Source: Flavobacteriales bacterium
GTDB taxonomy: Bacteria; Bacteroidota; Bacteroidia; Flavobacteriales; Flavobacteriaceae
Length of the DNA: 64,000 nt
NCBI GenBank assembly: GCA_018335925.1
Contig: JAGXRF010000076.1
Location: 43,532-107,531 of the forward strand
Direction of reading: 5' to 3'
Part shown: positions 18,435-25,637 of the stretch, piece after piece
Numbering within the stretch: position 1 is the first letter of the stretch
Layout: each line of letters opens with the position of its first letter
The notes under the pieces: generated by a model
The model's database searches: none
What the model saw: only the letters and a program-made list of their open reading frames with translations
What the model was told of the DNA's origin: nothing
Made by a program: the position numbers and the translations under genes

Positions 18435-18755
18435 ATGGATGCTACTTTTTTTGAAAGAGTGTATGCGGTGGTTAGACAAATCCCTTATGGGAAAGTGACT
18501 TCCTACGGAGCCATTGCCAAAGCCATTGGGGCAGGAAAATCAGCTAGAATGGTGGGTTATGCCATGAATGCTTCGCATGCTTTAGAAGACGTGCCTGCAC
18601 ATCGGGTAGTGAATCGGGTTGGGATGCTCACCGGAAAACACCATTTTCCGGGTTCAAACTTAATGCAACAACTCCTCGAAAGCGAGGGTATTCGGGTGGA
18701 GAACAACCAAATAATAGACTTTCAACAACACTTTTGGGATCCACAAAAAAGTTAA
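18435..18755 (+). CDS. Alkyltransferase-like protein (ATL)
   Basis: A 106-residue protein equal to the DNA-binding domain of O6-alkylguanine-DNA alkyltransferase. The N-terminal RQIPYGKVTSYGAIAKAIG and the arginine-finger region SARMVGYAM are present. The active-site PCHRV is PAHRV here (residues 54-58), with Ala55 replacing the alkyl-accepting Cys. Proteins of this kind cannot transfer the alkyl group but bind O6-alkylguanine and hand it to nucleotide excision repair. It sits directly after the LysE-type gene. Confidence 0.9.
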   Translation: MDATFFERVYAVVRQIPYGKVTSYGAIAKAIGAGKSARMVGYAMNASHALEDVPAHRVVNRVGMLTGKHHFPGSNLMQQLLESEGIRVENNQIIDFQQHFWDPQKS

Positions 18756-18894
18756 TATAAACTACTTTCAACAGCTTTCCCATCTATTTTCTGTCTCACT
18801 CCTTTGACAAGAAAGAGACTATGGGTGAAGTATCAAAAAACTTTTATAAACCTCTTTAATTATTTTTTTAAATTAAAATCAAAACCTTTGAAGG

Positions 18895-19039
18895 TGTCTC
18901 AAAAGTAATGATTCTGTCATTATGAATTTATTTACTTAATCTGTTCGCTACGCTCGGGTCAGAGTCTAAATGATTTGATATTCAATTTTTTGCAGAAGCT
19001 GAAACGAGTTCAGCTTGACAAAAATTGAGTTTTGAGACA
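18895..19039. mobile_element. MITE-like 145-bp element with 10-bp terminal inverted repeats
   Basis: TGTCTCAAAA at 18895-18904 is exactly inverted as TTTTGAGACA at 19030-19039. The interior has no coding capacity and contains an 8-bp perfect hairpin AAGCTGAA-ACGAG-TTCAGCTT (18996-19016). Size, exact terminal repeats and non-coding nature fit a non-autonomous miniature element; no target duplication was identified. Confidence 0.5.
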
Positions 19040-19050
19040 TCGTCTTTGGG

Positions 19051-19263
19051 GTGAGGTTTTAAGTGAGCTTTGATTTCACAACTTTTAAAAGCAATAAACT
19101 TTCTTCATTATTAACAGGATGCAATTCCCCTCTCCTTTGGAGAAGTCCCGAATTCTTTCGGGTTAGAGGTGAGGTTTTAAGTGTTCTTTAATTTCACAAC
19201 TTTTAAATACAATAATCTTTCTTCATTATAAACGGTATGCAATTCCCCTCTCCTTTGGAGAAG
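19051..19263. repeat. Two direct copies of a 95-bp repeat
   Basis: Copies at 19051-19145 and 19169-19263 (period 118 bp) differ at roughly ten positions. Each starts GTGAGGTTTTAAGTG and ends CCCCTCTCCTTTGGAGAAG. The closing part is a small palindrome (CTCTCC-TTTG-GAGA) that recurs at 48701-48739. The remaining part of the 18756-19472 gap is AT-rich and holds no gene that I can see. Confidence 0.75.
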
Positions 19264-19430
19264 GGTTAGGGGTGAGGCCTATATACTATTAATTACTTAA
19301 GTTATACAAACCAATCAATTATATTCATTTTATATGGGGGTAGGGGGGTAGGTTTTAACAATAAATTTTTTCCAAAAAGCCTCTCCTCTAATTTTCATAT
19401 CCTTAACATCAGTTTTCAAAGGGCATGTTG

Positions 19431-19438
19431 TATCTTTG
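19431..19438 (+). promoter_or_regulatory. -7 promoter element for the Mrp gene
   Basis: TATCTTTG matches TAnnTTTG exactly, 34 bp before the start codon at 19473. A matching -33 element was not recognised. Confidence 0.5.
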
Positions 19439-19472
19439 CACTTTAAAATCATTTTAAATAAAGAAGGTTCCT

Positions 19473-20606
19473 ATGGTGAAGATAGATAAAAAGCAAGTAT
19501 TGACTGCACTGGAAACCATTACGGTTGCTGGAGAAGGAAAAAACATGGTAGAAAGTGGTGCCGTACAAAACGTGGTTTGTTTTGGTGATGAGGTGATAGT
19601 GGATTTGTTGTTACACACACCTGCTTTACATATCAAAAAAAGAGCAGAAGTAGATGTGTTGAAAGTGATCCACGAAAAAGTATACGAAAAAGCAAAAGTA
19701 AAAGTCAATATTAAAGTAGAAGCCACCGAAAAGCCAACCATTAAAGGGAAAGCAATTCCGGGAATCCAAAATATTGTTGCTGTAGCTTCTGGCAAAGGAG
19801 GGGTAGGAAAATCTACTGTAACGGCCAATTTAGCAGTTACTTTAGCCAAGATGGGCTTTAAAGTAGGGGTGTTGGATGCAGATATTTACGGGCCTTCTAT
19901 GCCAATTATGTTTGATGTGGAGCACGAAAAACCCATTTCGATAGAAGTAGATGGCAAATCGAAAATGAAACCTATCGAAAGTTATGAGGTTAAAATTTTA
20001 TCTATCGGATTTTTTACCAAACCTGACCAAGCGGTGGTGTGGAGAGGGCCTATGGCTGCCAAAGCATTGAACCAAATGATTTTTGATGCCCACTGGGGAG
20101 AATTGGATTTTATGCTGATTGATTTGCCTCCGGGGACAGGGGATATTCACTTATCCATCATGCAGTCGTTACCAATTACCGGAGCGGTAGTGGTAAGTAC
20201 CCCACAAGCAGTTGCATTGGCAGATGCGAAAAAAGGAGTAGCCATGTTTCAGTCAGAAGCCATTCAGGTTCCGGTATTGGGAATCATTGAAAATATGGCG
20301 TATTTTACCCCAGCAGAATTGCCCGAAAACAAATACTACATCTTTGGAAAAGAGGGAGCTAAAAACTTGGCAGAAGACTTAGGGGTACCTGTTTTAGGAG
20401 AAATTCCCTTGGTACAAAGTATTCGCGAAGCAGGAGATTACGGTCGTCCAGCTGCCTTGCAAACCGCTACACCGGTAGAAGAAGCTTTTGAAGCAGTTAC
20501 CAGAAATGTGGTGCAAGAAGTAGTAAACAGAAACGAAAATTTACCTCCAACCGAGGCCATCAAAATTACTACAATGGCAGGTTGTTCTGCGGTGAGAAAA
20601 AAATAA
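19473..20606 (+). CDS. Mrp/ApbC-type iron-sulfur carrier ATPase
   Basis: A 377-residue protein that binds and transfers Fe-S clusters to apoproteins. Residues 1-80 or so form a MIP18/DUF59-like domain, followed by the P-loop SGKGGVGKST (106-115), DADIYGPSMP and the DLPPGTGD switch. The CxxC that many Mrp proteins carry after the IENMAYF segment is absent (TPAELPENKYYIFG instead), as in other Bacteroidota members by my recollection; a single Cys (GCSAV) is near the C-terminus. It is followed 5 bp later by a NifU-type gene, supporting an Fe-S role. Confidence 0.93.
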   Translation: MVKIDKKQVLTALETITVAGEGKNMVESGAVQNVVCFGDEVIVDLLLHTPALHIKKRAEVDVLKVIHEKVYEKAKVKVNIKVEATEKPTIKGKAIPGIQNIVAVASGKGGVGKSTVTANLAVTLAKMGFKVGVLDADIYGPSMPIMFDVEHEKPISIEVDGKSKMKPIESYEVKILSIGFFTKPDQAVVWRGPMAAKALNQMIFDAHWGELDFMLIDLPPGTGDIHLSIMQSLPITGAVVVSTPQAVALADAKKGVAMFQSEAIQVPVLGIIENMAYFTPAELPENKYYIFGKEGAKNLAEDLGVPVLGEIPLVQSIREAGDYGRPAALQTATPVEEAFEAVTRNVVQEVVNRNENLPPTEAIKITTMAGCSAVRKK

Positions 20607-20611
20607 ACAGG

Positions 20612-20851
20612 ATGGAACCACAAGAAATATTAGCCCAAATAGAAAAGGCATTAGACGAAATTCGCCCTTTTTTGCAATCAGATGGAGGAAACATCACGTT
20701 ATTAGATGTGGTGGATGGCAAGCATGTAAAAGTCCGCTTAGAGGGAGCCTGCAGTGGATGTAGTGTGAACCAAATGACTTTAAAAGCAGGGGTAGAAACT
20801 ACCATCAAAAAATATCTTCCACAAATAGAAACCGTAGAAAATGTGGCATGA
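20612..20851 (+). CDS. NifU-type Fe-S scaffold protein
   Basis: A 79-residue protein equal to the C-terminal NifU (Nfu) domain, which assembles or passes on Fe-S clusters. The cluster ligands are Cys47 and Cys50 in ACSGCSVNQMTLKAG. I start at ATG 20612; a longer frame begins inside the Mrp gene and lacks family similarity. Five bp separate it from the Mrp gene, so the two are likely cotranscribed. Confidence 0.92.
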   Translation: MEPQEILAQIEKALDEIRPFLQSDGGNITLLDVVDGKHVKVRLEGACSGCSVNQMTLKAGVETTIKKYLPQIETVENVA

Positions 20852-20883
20852 CAAATGTCAATATTTTTTGGGGACAATGCTTC

Positions 20884-20891
20884 TAACTTTG
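20884..20891 (+). promoter_or_regulatory. -7 promoter element for the ferredoxin reductase gene
   Basis: TAACTTTG fits TAnnTTTG, 19 bp before the start at 20911. The nearest TTTG upstream is only 13 bp away, so the -33 part is unclear. Confidence 0.4.
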
Positions 20892-20910
20892 AAGCTCAAT
20901 TATAAATAAA

Positions 20911-21963
20911 ATGATACAAACAGATATATTGATAATTGGTGCAGGTCCTACGGGACTTTTTGCCGTTTTTGAAGCCGGATTACTCAAATTAAAATGTCAT
21001 TTAATCGATGCCTTGCCTCAACCAGGTGGGCAATTGGCAGAGTTGTATCCAAAGAAACCAATTTATGACATTCCGGGTTTTCCGGAAGTATTGGCTGGGG
21101 ATTTGGTAAATAATTTGATGGAGCAAATCAAACAATTCCAACCAGGTTTTACCTTAGGAGAAACAGCAGAAACTATTGACAAGTTAGAAGACGGGACTTT
21201 TATAGTAACCACCAATAAAGGTACGAAACATCATGCCAAAGCAGTGGCCATTGCTGGAGGGTTAGGCACCTTTGAACCACGAAAACCGGAAGTGGAAAAC
21301 CTGTCGCACTTTGAAGAAAAAGGCATCGAATATTTTGTGAAAAATCCGGAGCAATTCCGCAACCAACGTATTGTGATTGCCGGTGGCGGAGATTCTGCTT
21401 TAGACTGGGCCATTTTTTTAAGTGAAGTTGCCAAAGAAGTTACCTTAATTCACCGAAGAAATGAATTTAGAGGAGCTTTGGATTCGGTTGAAAAAGTACA
21501 AGAGTTAAAAAAATTAGGAAAGATTCAGTTGATTACTCCTGCTGAGGTAACCGCTTTACATGGTACCAACCATTTAGAAGCTATCACGATGAAAACAGAG
21601 GAAGGAGAGCTTTATAAAGAAACCGATTATTTGATACCGTTGTTTGGTTTAACACCCAAATTAGGTGCCATTGCCAATTGGGGGTTAGAGATTGAGAAAA
21701 ATGCTATCAAGGTGAACAATGCGTTAGACTACCAAACCAATATCGAAGGTATTTATGCCATTGGAGATGTGAATATTTATCCCGGAAAATTAAAACTAAT
21801 TTTGTGTGGTTTTCATGAGGCAACCTTGATGTGCCAAAGTGTATACAACCGATTGAATCCCGGAAAGAAGTTTATCTTAAAATACACTACTGTATCTGGA
21901 GTAGATGGCTTTGATGGCACCAGAAAAGAAGCAGAAAAAGCAGTGGTAAAATCAATTGATTAA
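20911..21963 (+). CDS. Ferredoxin-NADP+ reductase, thioredoxin-reductase-like type
   Basis: A 350-residue flavoprotein that moves electrons between NADPH and ferredoxin. The FAD site is IIGAGPTGLFAVFEAG near the N-terminus and the NADPH site is IAGGGDSALDWAI in the middle. No redox CxxC is present between them, which separates it from thioredoxin reductase and places it with the type 2 ferredoxin reductases. The C-terminal YAIGDVN and the extra tail are typical. Its stop codon and the ferredoxin start are only 1 bp apart, giving a reductase-ferredoxin pair. Confidence 0.92.
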   Translation: MIQTDILIIGAGPTGLFAVFEAGLLKLKCHLIDALPQPGGQLAELYPKKPIYDIPGFPEVLAGDLVNNLMEQIKQFQPGFTLGETAETIDKLEDGTFIVTTNKGTKHHAKAVAIAGGLGTFEPRKPEVENLSHFEEKGIEYFVKNPEQFRNQRIVIAGGGDSALDWAIFLSEVAKEVTLIHRRNEFRGALDSVEKVQELKKLGKIQLITPAEVTALHGTNHLEAITMKTEEGELYKETDYLIPLFGLTPKLGAIANWGLEIEKNAIKVNNALDYQTNIEGIYAIGDVNIYPGKLKLILCGFHEATLMCQSVYNRLNPGKKFILKYTTVSGVDGFDGTRKEAEKAVVKSID

Positions 21964-21964
21964 A

Positions 21965-22294
21965 ATGTGTGATATACAGATACAAATTATTGACAGAGAA
22001 GGGATCACCCACCAAATAGAGGCTCCAACCGATATGAATTTAAATTTAATGGAGGTAGTGCGAATGTATGAATTGGCTGAAGAAGGCACCATAGGAATTT
22101 GTGGTGGCATGGCCATGTGTGCTTCTTGTCAGTGCTATGTGTTAAATGACGTTGCCTTACCTGATCGCAACGACGACGAAGAAGCCATGCTCAGTGAAGC
22201 TAAGTTTGTACAAAGCAACAGTCGCTTAGGTTGCCAGATACTTATCACCGAATCTCTACATGGACTACAAGTGCAGTTGGCCCCTGCGGAGTAA
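21965..22294 (+). CDS. [2Fe-2S] ferredoxin
   Basis: A 109-residue adrenodoxin-like electron carrier. The four cluster ligands are seen as C-x5-C-x2-C in GICGGMAMCASC and the later Cys in RLGCQIL. ATG 21965 is preferred over a TTG three codons upstream because it lies right after the reductase stop. It is the natural partner of the preceding reductase. A repeat array begins directly after its stop codon. Confidence 0.92.
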   Translation: MCDIQIQIIDREGITHQIEAPTDMNLNLMEVVRMYELAEEGTIGICGGMAMCASCQCYVLNDVALPDRNDDEEAMLSEAKFVQSNSRLGCQILITESLHGLQVQLAPAE

Positions 22295-22296
22295 TT

Positions 22297-22506
22297 CCGA
22301 GGGAGATGTTGAATCGATGATCGATGCTCGACAATCGATGTTCGACGGTCGGAAAAAAACATTTTCAAATTGACACATTTTCAAAATAAAATTGTTGAAG
22401 CGTTGAAGCGTTGAAAAGCCTGCCCTGAGCCTGCCGAAGGGTTGAATCGATGATCGATGCTCGATGGTCGAAAATCGATGCTCGAAAACCGATTCTCGAA
22501 ATCTCA
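22297..22506. repeat. Short-unit repeat array including a 40-bp dispersed element
   Basis: Degenerate 7-8 bp units around ATCGATG/TCGA (for example GATGATCGATGCTCGA) occupy 22310-22350 and 22443-22500. Between them lies TTGAAGC repeated as GTTGAAGCGTTGAA and the 40-bp element at 22410-22449 that is identical to copies at 23398-23437 and 47849-47888 (the last inverted). The gap up to the Fic gene holds no gene. Confidence 0.8.
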
Positions 22507-22568
22507 AATTCCTTTTTACTTTTTTCTGGTGTTATCGCTAAAAAATCAAATTTCGTTCATGAATTAGA

Positions 22569-23402
22569 ATGGCTATATGTCAAAAGAATTTGAAGAAATT
22601 GGTTACATTTGAATCGATGGATAGCGAGAATAAAAAATTAACTGACCAATACTTTGATGTCTATATCTCCTTGTTAGAGGTGGACCTAGCACATGCTATG
22701 GAACAATTGGAGCAACGAGAATGGACAGCAGAAAATTTCCGATTTTATACGGCAGTATCTGTGATATCTTCTTCTAGAATAGAGGGAGAGACCATGGAAA
22801 TAGACAGCTACTTAAAGCATAAATTACAAAACATTTCCTATCTCCCAAACTTAACGGAAAAGCCGAACGATTTATATGCGGCTTATGAATTTGCAAGAGA
22901 TCATAAGTTAACACTTTCCAATTTTTTAGAAGCCCATCGCATTGCTACCCAACATTTATTGCCTGAAAGATTACGTGGTGTGGTAAGAACCAACCACATG
23001 ATTATTTTAGACCACCAAACCCAGCAAGTGCAATATGAAGCAGCTTTAGCATCGGTGGTGAAAAAAGAGTTTGAAGATTTTTGGTTGGAGGTAGATACGT
23101 TGATTACAAAAGAATTAGACCTCCATCACATATTTTACTATGCCGCATGGATGCATTTGGTATTCGTGAAAATACATCCATTTAACGATGGAAATGGAAG
23201 AACTGCACGGCTACTAGAAAAATGGTTTTTAGCAACCAAACTAGGTGAAAAGGCTTGGTATATTCCAAGTGAAAATTATTACTACCATCAATTGGCTTCT
23301 TATTACCAGCACCTTGCCAGTGTAGGATTGTTTTATGAAACACTACAATACGAAAAAGCCATCCCTTTTTTATTGATGCTCCCGAATTCGTTGAATCGTT
23401 GA
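22569..23402 (+). CDS. Fic-domain protein (class II inhibition motif)
   Basis: A 277-residue Fic protein, which typically attaches AMP from ATP to a hydroxyl side chain of a target protein. The active-site motif HPFNDGNGR is intact at 203-211 with the catalytic His203. The self-inhibitory helix motif S-x3-E-G (S68, E72, G73 in SSRIEGE) lies N-terminal, so this is a class II Fic that would be held inactive. The last residues (NSLNR) and stop codon come from a GTTGAATC repeat array, so the original C-terminus was probably replaced. The start could also be Met17. The target is unknown, and no antitoxin gene is adjacent. Confidence 0.9.
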   Translation: MAICQKNLKKLVTFESMDSENKKLTDQYFDVYISLLEVDLAHAMEQLEQREWTAENFRFYTAVSVISSSRIEGETMEIDSYLKHKLQNISYLPNLTEKPNDLYAAYEFARDHKLTLSNFLEAHRIATQHLLPERLRGVVRTNHMIILDHQTQQVQYEAALASVVKKEFEDFWLEVDTLITKELDLHHIFYYAAWMHLVFVKIHPFNDGNGRTARLLEKWFLATKLGEKAWYIPSENYYYHQLASYYQHLASVGLFYETLQYEKAIPFLLMLPNSLNR

Positions 23403-23490
23403 AAAGCCTGCCCTGAGCCTGCCGAAGGGTTGAATCGTTGATCGACCACCGATTTTCGACCACCGGTCATCGACCACCGGTCATCGAACA
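23384..23490. repeat. Repeat array after the Fic gene, with a 40-bp dispersed element
   Basis: GTTGAATCGTTGAA leads into the 40-bp element (23398-23437), identical to two other copies in the window. It is followed by 7-bp units of the CACCGAC/CATCGAA kind (23441-23488). Further on, 23618-23645 holds two copies of an 11-bp unit CCCGAACCAAA. Apart from these and the promoter described separately, 23403-23883 has no gene. Confidence 0.8.
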
Positions 23491-23712
23491 TATAAACACA
23501 TTTTAGTTTATTTTTAGTCTACCATTGTTCGAGGATTCTTTATAAAAACCCCTATTTTTAAAGGTGTTCACAGAGGTTTTTGAAAACTAAAGGTACCACA
23601 ACCTGCAACCAATGTAGAACAAAACCCGAACCAAACCCGAACCAAAGTGCTTTTAATAGGTTGGTATAAGAGCAATAATTGGTCTTTTTTTTTAAGGGTG
23701 TTTTATGATTTT

Positions 23713-23816
23713 TTTGGAGTTATCTTATTGATATTTATATATTTGTGTTGAATTACTGTTTGCAAAGGTACCACAAGTATAGGGTATGTATACTTCAAGC
23801 ATACACTTGCTATACT
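23713..23816 (+). promoter_or_regulatory. Promoter and structured leader for the unknown protein gene
   Basis: TTTG (23713-23716) and TATATTTG (23738-23745) are 21 bp apart, a full Bacteroidota promoter. The start codon is at 23884, so the transcript would have a leader of about 130 nt. Within it, AGTATAG (23776-23782) pairs with CTATACT (23810-23816) and GTATG (23784-23788) pairs with CATAC (23800-23804), giving a nested hairpin. A regulatory role is possible but unproven. Confidence 0.5.
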
Positions 23817-23883
23817 GTAAGCTACTTCCATGCATTAGTGATTGAAACTTTTAAGGTAAAATCTTCGTTTAAAAATTTTAGCA

Positions 23884-24606
23884 ATGGGATTTATAACTTC
23901 CAAAGGACCAATGCCCAAACGTGTAGGCGACTGTGTGATTTATCCTTATGAAGGGAAGTATTTGATTAGAAAGAAAAGTGGATTTACCTCTCAGGCACTA
24001 AAAAAACATCCAAAATATGCCAAGAGCAGAGAGAATGCCAGTAATTTTGGTCGATTGAGTAGGGAAGCCAAAATATTGCGAGATCCTTTGAAACCGTATT
24101 TGCCCAAGCGAAATGCGATGCAAGTTTTTAACGGGTGGAACAAAAAATTACACCAACTATCGTTGTTGGATAATGCCGAGCCCGGAAAGCGAAGTGTTTT
24201 TCATGTGGTGCACCTTCCGGAAGTTGCTTCACAGGTGTTTGGTTATGCTTTTGCTCCAACAAGTATAGTATTGCATGGGGAATTTAAAAAGAATGCCTTC
24301 CGATTGTTTACCTCCGGATGGAAGCGAAAAGACCGACAAGGGCATTTTGGTTTTCGAATCATTGCTTTGCAATTAAATTTGGAATCACGGGAAACAGAGG
24401 TGTTGGAAGGCGATTGGAAGTTGTATGCCAAAGCTACGTTGCCTAAAAAAATCAATTTGACGCTTCCCGATGAGCCCAAACAAGGGATGTGTTGGTGCTT
24501 TTTGCAAAGCGATTTATTCCAAGAACAAGAGGGCAGCTTTTACCCGTTAGGAGGGGAGGTGCAAAATTTGTTTTTACTTCAGGTAACTACTCCTGCCCAT
24601 AGGTGA
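23884..24606 (+). CDS. Hypothetical protein, 240 residues
   Basis: I do not recognise this protein. It has no signal peptide or membrane segment. The N-terminal half is strongly basic (many Lys/Arg between residues 10 and 80, including KRVGDCVIYPYEGKYLIRKKSG cut by turns), and the C-terminal half looks like alternating beta strands with several Trp and Phe. The size and basic start resemble small flavobacterial hypothetical proteins found in strain-variable regions. It lies between two repeat arrays, next to a Fic gene, with its own promoter and long leader. A nucleic-acid-binding role is possible from the charge alone. Confidence 0.6.
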   Translation: MGFITSKGPMPKRVGDCVIYPYEGKYLIRKKSGFTSQALKKHPKYAKSRENASNFGRLSREAKILRDPLKPYLPKRNAMQVFNGWNKKLHQLSLLDNAEPGKRSVFHVVHLPEVASQVFGYAFAPTSIVLHGEFKKNAFRLFTSGWKRKDRQGHFGFRIIALQLNLESRETEVLEGDWKLYAKATLPKKINLTLPDEPKQGMCWCFLQSDLFQEQEGSFYPLGGEVQNLFLLQVTTPAHR

Positions 24607-24784
24607 GGCAAGTGAGGTGTTTTTTTGTAATGTTAAATTTTTACACATTCCCAACTAAATAAAACCATAACGTTAAAAAACAATGCGTTTTGTCGATTAT
24701 TTTAAAAACTTAAACTTTTAATGAGTACTTTTGTTATTCATTTGAATTCTTTTATTGTTGGATCACACCCTGTGACTGACGTGG

Positions 24785-25085
<301 letters not shown>

Positions 25086-25094
25086 CAACAAATT

Positions 25095-25607
25095 TTGCTT
25101 CCCGAATTAATTACTTCTAAAACCCGATTGCGATTGTTGGTAAAGTTTTTTATCAATGCGGCCAACCATGGGTATTTGCGTGGTTTGGCAACCGAAATGC
25201 AGGAAAATACCAATGCCATTCGTAAAGAACTCAACCATTTGAGTGAAGCAGGTTATTTAGAAAAAGAGGAAATTGGCAATAAAGTTTCTTACAAAGCCAA
25301 TACCCAACACCCGTTGTTTGGGTTGTTGCAACAAATCATTCATAAATATATTGGACTTGATGTGTTGGTAGAAACCATATTGAGCAGAATGGGTAAGGTG
25401 CAACAAATATGGTTAATTGGGGATTACGCTGCAGGGAGAGATTCAGGGGTTTTAGAAGTTGTGATTGTTGGCTCTGATTTAAATTATGACTATATATACC
25501 AATTAGCTCCAAAAGTGGAAAAAGAAGTAAAAAAACAAGTAAAATTAATACCAGTATCAGATTTTAAGGATAAAGGATTGCTTTTATTTGATGAAACAAT
25601 ATTGTGA
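25095..25607 (+). CDS. Winged-helix (ArsR-like) regulator at the head of the polysaccharide locus
   Basis: A 170-residue protein of the type found first in many flavobacterial polysaccharide loci. Residues 3-70 form a winged helix (ITSKTRLRLLVKFF..., TNAIRKELNHLSEAGYL), and the C-terminal part (about 90-165) resembles a nucleotidyltransferase-like fold (IWLIGDYAAGRDSG). I propose TTG 25095 (MLPELITSKTR), which matches the usual start of this family; the frame remains open through the upstream repeat array, which would add 81 unrelated residues. It probably controls the downstream genes (inference from position). Confidence 0.75.
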   Translation: MLPELITSKTRLRLLVKFFINAANHGYLRGLATEMQENTNAIRKELNHLSEAGYLEKEEIGNKVSYKANTQHPLFGLLQQIIHKYIGLDVLVETILSRMGKVQQIWLIGDYAAGRDSGVLEVVIVGSDLNYDYIYQLAPKVEKEVKKQVKLIPVSDFKDKGLLLFDETIL

Positions 25608-25637
25608 AGTTAATTATTGGACTAAAAAATTTATAAA

